Source: Rhizobium sp. NXC14 (GTDB taxonomy: Bacteria; Pseudomonadota; Alphaproteobacteria; Rhizobiales; Rhizobiaceae). Taken from it: DNA of 64,000 nt. Positions 57,834 to 64,000 of this stretch are shown here, one piece after another. Position 1 is the stretch's first letter. The number at the start of each line of letters is the position of its first letter. Under the pieces are notes generated by a model, which saw only the letters and a list, made by a program, of their open reading frames with translations, made no database searches and had not been told where the DNA came from. Both the position numbers and the translations under genes were made by a program. The DNA lies in the NCBI RefSeq assembly GCF_002117485.1, contig NZ_CP021031.1:434001-498000 (forward strand). Reading direction: 5' to 3'.

Positions 57834-59222
57834 CTAGAGGGACGGGCGGCCAAGATAAGCATCGAATGCGGCAGCGACAGCGCGAAGCGCAAAGCGACAT
57901 GCCTGCCGCACACGGACGACACCATTGTCGACATCAACTATCCCGTCCTCAACCAGAATGTCCAACTGCTCAGCTGAATTACCCAAATGGATCGGATCAA
58001 ATCCGCGAGCCGTACAGATTGCTGGTACATCTGCCTCCAAGTAGCACATGAGTTGCTCGATGATTGCGGCCCGTACGCGATCTTCGATGGTTAGACGATA
58101 GCCTCTTGACGTCGCTAAGTGGCCGGACGCAATGGGTCGGTTATAAGAGCTTTGTGTGAGTTCGTTTTGAACGTAACCCTCGCCGCAACGACTGATGGCC
58201 GACGCGCCGAAGCCAATCACAGTTTGGCGCGTTTCGGCGGAGTAACCAAGCGAATTGCGCCGCAGACGACCGGTTCTCTGCGCTAGTGCAAGCTCATCAT
58301 CCGGCAAGGCGAAATGGTCGAGCCCGATTTGCAGATAGCCGGCTGCAACTAAAGTATCGGCCATGACTGAGGCCTGCTCAGCGCGCGCGGCTATATCGGG
58401 CAGCGCTAATCTGTCAATCAACCGCTGATTTTTTCTATAAGACGGAACGTGGGAATAACCGAAAACCGCTAGGCGGTCGGGACGCATCGCAATAGCTAGC
58501 AACGCGCTCTGGCGACAGGACTGGACTGTCTGATACGGCAGACCAAACATCAGGTCGAAATTGATGCGCCCTACTCCATGCAGGCGCAGGTTTTGGACGG
58601 CAGTCATCACTTGCGCCTCGCTCTGAACCCGGTTGATCGCTTTTTGTACGATGGGATCGAAGCTCTGCACACCGACGCTTGCGCGGTTTACCCCGGCTTT
58701 TTCTAAGGCTTCTGCCATATCGGTGGTGAACGTGCGCGGGTCGACCTCGATAGCGATGCTTGCCGCTTTCTCGAACGCGAAACAGCCGCGCAGGAGTTCC
58801 ATTAGCGACAGGAAGCCTGCCGGCGGCATGATGGTCGGGGATCCGCCACCGAAGTGCACGTCGCTCACGGGGATTGCCTGTGGCGTTTGTTCGGCGACCA
58901 TCCGGATCTCCTCACGCAACATTGCTAAATAATTGATGATCAAAGTATCCAGACGAGTGATGCTCGTCGGAAAACCACAATACCAGCACATCGAACGGCA
59001 GAATGGAATGTGAAGATAGAGCGAAACAGCGTCATCAGTTTCTAGGCTTCGCAGCCATTGCTCATAAGCGTGGGCGCCGACTTCTGAAGAAAACTCCTGT
59101 ATCGTTGGATAGATGGTATACCAAGGCAAATGCGCCCCACTATATTTTTCCGAGACGAAAATCGATGACGCTACGCGCAATGACTTTCGTCTCCAGTCCG
59201 GCTTGTCATGTCCAGATCTCAC
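57834..59222 (-). CDS. hemN: Oxygen-independent coproporphyrinogen III oxidase
   Basis: A 462-residue radical-SAM enzyme from the proposed GTG at 59222 (GAAGGA upstream). The cluster motif is HIPFCRSMCWYC (C75, C79, C82). It also has DVHFGGGSPTIM, EVDPRTFTTDMAEAL, NRASVGVQSFDP and NFDLMFGLPYQT. It makes protoporphyrinogen under low oxygen for haem synthesis. A sigma-54-type promoter 125 bases upstream suggests expression in nodules. The residue after the third cysteine is GF, where classical HemN has a further cysteine. Confidence 0.92.
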   Translation of the reverse strand: MRSGHDKPDWRRKSLRVASSIFVSEKYSGAHLPWYTIYPTIQEFSSEVGAHAYEQWLRSLETDDAVSLYLHIPFCRSMCWYCGFPTSITRLDTLIINYLAMLREEIRMVAEQTPQAIPVSDVHFGGGSPTIMPPAGFLSLMELLRGCFAFEKAASIAIEVDPRTFTTDMAEALEKAGVNRASVGVQSFDPIVQKAINRVQSEAQVMTAVQNLRLHGVGRINFDLMFGLPYQTVQSCRQSALLAIAMRPDRLAVFGYSHVPSYRKNQRLIDRLALPDIAARAEQASVMADTLVAAGYLQIGLDHFALPDDELALAQRTGRLRRNSLGYSAETRQTVIGFGASAISRCGEGYVQNELTQSSYNRPIASGHLATSRGYRLTIEDRVRAAIIEQLMCYLEADVPAICTARGFDPIHLGNSAEQLDILVEDGIVDVDNGVVRVRQACRFALRAVAAAFDAYLGRPSL

Positions 59223-59345
59223 GTCTGGTCTTCCTTCGATCAAATGAAGTCTGCGCTTAAAGGGAGTGCTTTTCGTCGCCAGGCATCAAGGCCTCCCCTC
59301 GTGCAATGCCGGACGCGCGCGTTCCCGCCGTGTTTAAATCTGAGA

Positions 59346-59361
59346 GGCAAAGGTCATGCCA
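59346..59361 (-). promoter_or_regulatory. Sigma-54 promoter of hemN
   Basis: The minus strand reads TGGCATGACCTTTGCC: TGGCA, G at position 7 and TTGC, with right spacing. A near-NifA site (TGT-N10-ACC at 59472-59487) lies about 115 bases upstream. Confidence 0.75.
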
Positions 59362-60207
59362 GCCGAGTTGAAGATCCAGGACTTGCGTATCATCGAAGTC
59401 GCTAAAACGAGCTGCCCTTGGTTTAGATGCTGAAAGACATTCACGCTCAAATGCCATGGCGGCTTTCGGATTGTGACGTCCATGACCGAACGCCAAAAAT
59501 CCAATCGCAACGTTATACTTGACAACGTCCGACAGTGGCTCCGCGCATATCGTCTTATTGGCATGATATATGCGTAACCCTGCCGCCGCACGTGCGATTT
59601 CAGGCAAGGCTGTCGACAACGCGTCCTTGTCTACGACGACTATGGAGAGCACTGCAAATTTGGCCAATGTCATCTCGGAAAACAGTGTGGATGAGTTGGT
59701 CCACTTGGCTGGTGCGCAGCTGTGGCCGACCTATGCATCTGACAGGGCGGGACCACCATCTGGTCGCATTATCCGCCACGTCCCATCATCTGGGCCATGC
59801 CACGCGCACGTTGCGGTCTGTCTTATCAGGTTGGGCTTTCCATGGTCTCGACGGCAATACTACCCTGGCAAGTCATTCATAAAGCCATTGCGGCAGTGGT
59901 CCGGCTTCAAGACCGCTCAATCTGCCACTTCGGATCCTTGATCACCGAGATCAAATCCTCAGGGTGAGTTCCAGAAGCGGCGCATCTGCGCCCACCATCG
60001 TGCGAGGGCCTTTTCAAGGTCCGTTAACTATTCACCAGGTTTCAAGCTGCATCAGCAACAACCAACGTCGACGAGAAGCGCGACGGGGCCTGGCGGATGG
60101 GTGCGCTCAGTAGGCGCCGAGGTTCCGGGTCTCAATTGTAGCGCCCTCACGACCTTGGACCTGTCGACACCTGGTCAGGACGTTCATTCAGAACCCTTAG
60201 TCGGGTT
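59362..60207. other. Region between hemN and the peptide cluster
   Basis: No gene supported. A minus frame at 59257-59673 contains the hemN promoter and is not trusted. A plus frame at 59642 (MESTANLANVISENSVDEL) has no known relatives I can name. Confidence 0.35.
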
Positions 60208-60223
60208 TGTCGTGCTTGAGACA
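60208..60223. promoter_or_regulatory. NifA site (TGT-N10-ACA) upstream of the peptide cluster
   Basis: TGTCGTGCTTGAGACA, exact spacing. Its centre is about 105 bases upstream of the -24 element at 60319. Confidence 0.7.
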
Positions 60224-60318
60224 CTGTGATGTGCGGTTTGGCACGTCGCGGCGCTCTGGGGGGCAGCCATTGAATAGCATGCAGAACGGTTCTCTGATGC
60301 TCTTCGCTTTTTCTGAAT

Positions 60319-60334
60319 TGGCACGAATCTTGAA
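60319..60334 (+). promoter_or_regulatory. Sigma-54-like promoter of the peptide cluster
   Basis: TGGCACGAATCTTGAA: TGGCACG and TTG match, but the -12 C is an A, a weakness. The first peptide starts 79 bases downstream. Confidence 0.55.
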
Positions 60335-60412
60335 CCTCTTTATTGCGCGCCGCCAGGAGCTCCCGACGGAACCTTGGCATCTTCTCACTTCAGCTTTGGA
60401 CCGGAGGCAACA

Positions 60413-60580
60413 ATGAAGAGTGACATGGCAGCCTATCACGTGACTGAATTGACCCCCGAAGAAGCATCCGGTACTTCGGGAGGGATGGCATGGGAGATAG
60501 CTTTCGGAGTTATTGGGTTGGCAGGCGTTTTAGCCGTAATTATAGCAGAAGAAGTCACCGGCCAGGGTTGGATCGGCTGA
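60413..60580 (+). CDS. Double-glycine-leader peptide 1 (microcin/bacteriocin-like)
   Basis: A 55-residue precursor. Residues 1-24 form a leader with VTELTPEEASGTSGG, ending in the Gly-Gly cleavage motif. The mature peptide would be 31 residues, very hydrophobic (WEIAFGVIGLAGVLAVIIAE), with a GQGWIG end. Such leaders direct export and cutting by C39-domain ABC transporters. Strong ribosome site GGAGG. Its paralogue follows 34 bases later. The target and function are unknown. Confidence 0.8.
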   Translation: MKSDMAAYHVTELTPEEASGTSGGMAWEIAFGVIGLAGVLAVIIAEEVTGQGWIG

Positions 60581-60614
60581 TCTTTTCATGCAGCTCTTGG
60601 AAAGGAGAAATCCA

Positions 60615-60779
60615 ATGAAGATCGACACGGCAGCCTATCGGGTAACTGAATTAAATCCTCAAGAAGCAGCTGAATTCTCTGGAGGTATTTGGCAAATACC
60701 ATTCGCAATTATCGCGTTTGTCGGCTTCGTGGCTACGAGCATTGGAGCCGCTGCCTTGGACCAATACTTCTTTGATTGA
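60615..60779 (+). CDS. Double-glycine-leader peptide 2
   Basis: A 54-residue precursor with the leader YRVTELNPQEAAEFSGG (cut after GG at 24), and a hydrophobic mature part of 30 residues (IWQIPFAIIAFVGFVATSIG). It shares the leader (DTAAYRVTEL versus DMAAYHVTEL) with peptide 1 while the mature parts differ, as in two-peptide systems. AAGGAG upstream. The stop overlaps a TTG that could start the next gene. Confidence 0.8.
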   Translation: MKIDTAAYRVTELNPQEAAEFSGGIWQIPFAIIAFVGFVATSIGAAALDQYFFD

Positions 60780-60802
60780 TACAAAGGGGCGTTTGGCTCT
60801 CG

Positions 60803-61981
60803 ATGCTTCCTAGTGACTACAGACTAGCTTCCCTTTCTGCTGAAACGGCCAGCTGCACCGCAGAAAGCATACTGTCGCGACTATCAGGTCGATCTTTGGG
60901 CATTTATAAGGCGATCTTGCTCTTCGTGGTCGCGGCATTTGCCTCACTGCCACTCGTCACCATACCGGTCTCTGTGCAGAGTGCCGGTACTATTCGCCCC
61001 ATCGTGGAGAAGACGCCCCTGATAGCGCCCGTCTCCGGGCGAATCTCCCGTGTCCTTGCCTTTGAGAACGATGTCGTTGCTAAGGGGCAGGAAATCATCG
61101 CCCTTGACGATGAGGTAATTGAGGAAAAGCTCAGCGCGGTTTTAGCCGACATTCATGCCAAGAGCGATCTTGCCCATGACTTCCAAACGCTGATCTCCTC
61201 CGGCGCAAGGCCCAGTGTCTCAACCCCCCTCCAAACCGAATCCGCGACGGCTGAAAGGGTGCATTTTCTCAACCTGCTGCGCGAGAACCAATATGCTCGC
61301 AGTAACGCCGCGGCGGAACTCGACCGCGCAAAGCGACTTGTCTCGGCTGCTGCGGCGCCTGCGAAGGCCGTTGAGGAGAAGGCTTTCGCTCTCCAAAACA
61401 TCGAGGTCCAAGGGGAGATCCTCGCGCGAGGCAAAACCGCCGATTGGAACCAGCAGCTCTTTGACGCTACCCTACGCCTAAAGGAACTCACGGCCACCTT
61501 GCATCAGCTCGAGAACGAACGGGACCTGCACCGCATCCGTGCCCCAGTATCGGGCGCTCTCGAGCAGTTCTCCGGCCTCGCGCCCGGCAGCTATGTTCAG
61601 ATCGGGCAAACCGTTGCCTGGATCTCGCCGAACGACGAACTGGTGGCGGAAATCTACGTCTCCCCCAACGACATTGGCTTTGTGCAGCCTGGTCAGTCGG
61701 TGCGGCTCCAAGTGGATGCCTTTAACTACAATCAATGGGGTGTCATCGTAGCAACGGTGCTCGATGTGGCGCAGGACTTCACTCTGCATGACGGGAACCC
61801 GGTCTTCAAGGTCCACTGCGCGCTCTCTCGCAGTGATCTCGCGCTAAAGAGCGGGGCCATCGGTCACCTGAAGAAAGGCATGACCGTGCGGGCCCGCTTT
61901 CTGTTGGCCGATCGCACTCTCCTGCAACTGCTCTACGATCAGGCAGACGATTGGCTCAATCCGATGCTGGCAGGGCGCTAA
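60803..61981 (+). CDS. HlyD-type adaptor (membrane fusion protein)
   Basis: A 392-residue protein with one N-terminal membrane segment (YKAILLFVVAAFASLPLVTI), lipoyl halves VSGRISRVLAFENDVVAKGQ and IRAPVSGALEQFSGLAPGSY, and a helical middle (residues 90-240). It links an inner-membrane ABC exporter to an outer-membrane channel. ATG at 60803 (AAAGGGG 13 bases upstream) is preferred; a TTG at 60776 overlapping the stop of peptide 2 is possible and would couple translation. Confidence 0.88.
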   Translation: MLPSDYRLASLSAETASCTAESILSRLSGRSLGIYKAILLFVVAAFASLPLVTIPVSVQSAGTIRPIVEKTPLIAPVSGRISRVLAFENDVVAKGQEIIALDDEVIEEKLSAVLADIHAKSDLAHDFQTLISSGARPSVSTPLQTESATAERVHFLNLLRENQYARSNAAAELDRAKRLVSAAAAPAKAVEEKAFALQNIEVQGEILARGKTADWNQQLFDATLRLKELTATLHQLENERDLHRIRAPVSGALEQFSGLAPGSYVQIGQTVAWISPNDELVAEIYVSPNDIGFVQPGQSVRLQVDAFNYNQWGVIVATVLDVAQDFTLHDGNPVFKVHCALSRSDLALKSGAIGHLKKGMTVRARFLLADRTLLQLLYDQADDWLNPMLAGR

Positions 61982-62008
61982 TTTTGTCCCAACAGCCAGC
62001 GAGCTTCC

Positions 62009-62305
62009 ATGCCGAGTAAGGCCGTTAAGTTCAAGCAGCGCGACATCACAGATTGCGGCGCCGCCAGCCTCGCTTCTGTCGCAGCTTTCTACGGCTACAA
62101 GTTGCCATTGGCGCGCATTCGCCAGTATGCGTCGACCGACCGCTCCGGTACGAGTGTGCTGGGGCTCACGGAAGCGGCGCAGAAGCTGGGCTTCGTCGCT
62201 AAGGGCGTCAAAGGTGGCTTCGACAGCCTGTACAAGATCCCTAAGCCCGCTATTGCGCACGTCGTCGTCAGCCCCGAGGAATTCATGCCGGAGGGTTTCC
62301 AATGA
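62009..62305 (+). CDS. Truncated C39 peptidase domain
   Basis: A 98-residue protein: KFKQRDITDCGAASLASVAA with Q10 and the catalytic C16, then GFVAKGVKGGFDSLYKI and PAIAHVVV with the catalytic His. After that a normal domain goes on to the catalytic Asp and, in exporters, to membrane and ATPase parts; here it stops at PEEFMPEGFQ. So the last catalytic residue and the whole transporter are missing. The end looks like a fusion to the upstream region of the HAD gene, whose ATG overlaps its stop. Confidence 0.85.
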   Translation: MPSKAVKFKQRDITDCGAASLASVAAFYGYKLPLARIRQYASTDRSGTSVLGLTEAAQKLGFVAKGVKGGFDSLYKIPKPAIAHVVVSPEEFMPEGFQ

Positions 62306-62997
62306 GCCTGACCAAACCATTCGACCTTGTCATCTTCGACTGTGACGGTGTCCTCATCGACAGCGAAAAGCTCGCTACCCAGATCGACGCCGATGAACTG
62401 GCGCGCATTGGTTTTCCGACCACTTACGAAGATATTGTCCGCCGATATACCGGCCTGTCTGCAGCCACGATGCGACGCATGGTCGAGGAGGAGTGGGGAA
62501 GGCCTCTGCCTTCGGATTTCGAAGAGGTGGTCGCCGCGAAGATCAAGGAGAAGTATCTGACCGAGCTGGAGGCGATCGACGGCATCGCCGATCTTCTTGG
62601 CCAACTTGCCGTGCCACGATGTGTTGCCTCCAGCAGCGCGCCTGACAAACTGCGTCTCGGTCTCGAGAGGACCGGACTATGGCCGTTGCTCGAGCCGCAT
62701 GTCTTCAGCACCGTCATGGTATCGAAGGGCAAACCGGCACCTGATCTTTTTCTGTTCGCGGCCGACCGGATGGGGGCCGATCCCGCCCGTACGGTTGTCG
62801 TGGAAGACAGCATCGCCGGCGTCCAGGCCGGTGTCGCGGCCGGGATGACGGTTATCGGCTTCACAGCCGGCGGCCATTGCCTCGACGATCACCCCGAGCG
62901 GCTCCTTTCCGTCGGGGCCTCGGTGGTTGCACGTTCGGCCGCGCAGCTCAAATCGTTGCTGTGCACGGATCAGGCCTGCCTTCGCGACGCCGGCTAG
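62302..62997 (+). CDS. HAD-family phosphatase
   Basis: A 231-residue HAD hydrolase: VIFDCDGVLIDSEKLA (nucleophile Asp), VASSSAPDKLRLGLERTGLW, VSKGKPAPDLFLFAADRMGA (Lys) and VVVEDSIAGVQAGVAAGM (metal Asp). Close to beta-phosphoglucomutase/Gph-type phosphatases acting on small sugar phosphates. Its place after the peptide genes seems to result from a rearrangement, not from shared function. Confidence 0.9.
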   Translation: MSLTKPFDLVIFDCDGVLIDSEKLATQIDADELARIGFPTTYEDIVRRYTGLSAATMRRMVEEEWGRPLPSDFEEVVAAKIKEKYLTELEAIDGIADLLGQLAVPRCVASSSAPDKLRLGLERTGLWPLLEPHVFSTVMVSKGKPAPDLFLFAADRMGADPARTVVVEDSIAGVQAGVAAGMTVIGFTAGGHCLDDHPERLLSVGASVVARSAAQLKSLLCTDQACLRDAG

Positions 62998-63454
62998 ATT
63001 GGGATCCTTCACTTTCGATGCGGCCGTTCAGGCCGCACCACTCCTCGCGCCGAGTGCCAGCGGCGCCGTTGTACGCTTTTGCAATCGCCGGCATCTGCAT
63101 AGCCTAAATCGCGACGATCGCCCCTGCGGCCGCTGGCAGTTTGCCGGTCTCAGTCCAGCGTTGGCCTCACCCTTGTCTCGGCCGAGGGCTATTCCGGCAA
63201 GCTGGTTGCGCCCGCGCTGATCGGGATCGTTGCCCAGCATAGCCGTTTTGCTACCGTCTTCAGGGCTCTTGCGCATCAGTTTGTCGTCGTCCTTCTTTCA
63301 TCCTGGTACGCTGATCATGCTGACCGCGGAAAAGGACATCGATCGCCGCTCGAACACTCCGCGGTCACTTAAACACAATCGCGCCGCGACGACTGCCACC
63401 AGCCGGACGTTGTGCGATTAGCCACACGAGCCCAAGCCGCTCCCGGCGTGCGTC
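62998..63454. other. Region with no supported gene
   Basis: Short frames on both strands, none convincing. The boundary with the duplicated gene lies near 63440. Confidence 0.35.
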
Positions 63455-64000
63455 GTGCAGCTTCGAAAGGGCGCCACCCTTGAAATGGTCCGCCTCACCT
63501 GCCCGGACAGCGCCCAGGCGCTCAAGATCGCCGAAAGCTTCGGGACCGCTGTCATCGACAGCGACGGGATCCGCGATCTCCACGAGCGACTGATCATCGA
63601 GACGGCCGATGCCTTGAGCGAAGGCCTTGGCGATCGCGCCATGCAGATCCATCTGCAGCGCATCGTCGGCGCCTATGTCGGATCTGCCCACGGTGCGGGC
63701 CAGTTTTACAGCAAGGCCGTGACGCAGGCGCGGGACGCCACCGCGAAGGCTTCGAACGACGCCCGCGATGAGGACCTCGACGGTCCCGTCGGCTATGACA
63801 GCGCCTCCCATCGCAAGCGGGAGTTCGCAGCCGACATGGGCATCCAGGCCCACGCCCTGCGCATGGCGGCCGAAGGTGCGGTCGCCGCCTACAAGCAAAT
63901 CGTCGGCGAAGTCTGGAAGTCCTTCGATCGCGCGGTCGAAAATCCTGGCCAATTGGTCGATCGCAAGGCTGCCGCAGCCCAGATGTCAGCCTTCGACTGA
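63455..64000 (+). pseudogene. 5'-truncated duplicate of the 32781 gene
   Basis: From codon 16 on, the 181 residues follow the protein at 32781-33368 almost all the way (QLRKGATLEMVRLTCPDSAQ; IVGAYVGSAHGAGQFYSKAV), ending at the same stop. The first 15 codons, the ATG and the hairpin leader are missing; in frame upstream there is a TAG at 63419. Only a GTG at 63455 without a ribosome site could start it, so it is probably silent, though the rest shows no damage. Confidence 0.7.

Noticed and set aside
59257..59673. A 138-residue minus frame upstream of hemN
   Set aside because: It contains the hemN sigma-54 promoter and lacks recognisable motifs or a good ribosome site.
60319..60334. Calling the peptide promoter a full sigma-54 consensus
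   Set aside because: The -12 C is replaced by A, so it is reported only as sigma-54-like and rests partly on the upstream NifA site.

Overview
The window looks like part of a symbiotic plasmid of a Rhizobium-group alphaproteobacterium. This is inferred from: a nod box on the minus strand (9511-9556); several sigma-54 promoters, most paired with exact or near-exact NifA sites (TGT-N10-ACA); an uptake-hydrogenase gene at the left edge; a complete bacterial gibberellin operon; and a long block of plasmid genes (ParB-like, ArdC, DUF736, DUF1419, toprim, giant helicase/methylase). No rRNA, tRNA, CRISPR array or replication origin was found.

Layout. 1-256: start of hupS (minus) with a sigma-54 promoter. 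722-1128: two small secreted proteins. 2437-2604: a small CPESGxW protein followed by a strong hairpin. 3289-7198: tandem paralogous MFS transporters, the second ending in a LuxR-type helix-turn-helix. 7301-9226 (minus): a membrane O-acyltransferase with an SGNH domain, downstream of the nod box. 10327-11240 (minus): a frameshifted HEFxH metalloprotein gene behind a consensus sigma-54 promoter. 11465-15708 (minus): an RND efflux pair. 16068-16610 (minus): an FMN reductase. 17.5-18.4 kb: a broken panD and a truncated duplicate. 18.65-37.4 kb: plasmid backbone genes, several preceded by long nested inverted repeats. 37.6-46.97 kb: a NifA/sigma-54-type promoter, a CYP115 remnant and the gibberellin operon CYP112, CYP114-ferredoxin, SDR, CYP117, GGPS, CPS, KS. 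47-53.6 kb: decayed backbone copies, WGR protein, CysQ, a VapBC-type module and scrambled IS110, TraG and ISNCY remnants. 53.7-55.4 kb (minus): a di-haem peroxidase and a small ORF behind a NifA-type promoter. 55.5-57.8 kb: decayed duplicate, short TauE-like protein, broken chrB. 57.8-59.4 kb (minus): hemN with a sigma-54 promoter. 60.2-63 kb: two double-glycine-leader peptides, an HlyD-type adaptor, a truncated C39 peptidase and a HAD phosphatase, behind a NifA/sigma-54-like promoter. 63455-64000: a 5'-truncated duplicate of the gene at 32781.

How it fits together. The accessory genes look tuned to symbiosis: one nod-box unit (possible surface or signal acylation) and several NifA-type units (hydrogenase, gibberellin, HemN, peroxidase region, secreted peptides) that would be on in microaerobic nodules. 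The gibberellin operon lacks CYP115, so its predicted end product is GA9. The most unusual candidates are the NifA-type double-glycine peptide cluster, the nod-box acyltransferase, the MFS-LuxR fusion and the long hairpin leaders of backbone genes. All calls come from reading the sequence; no database search was run.
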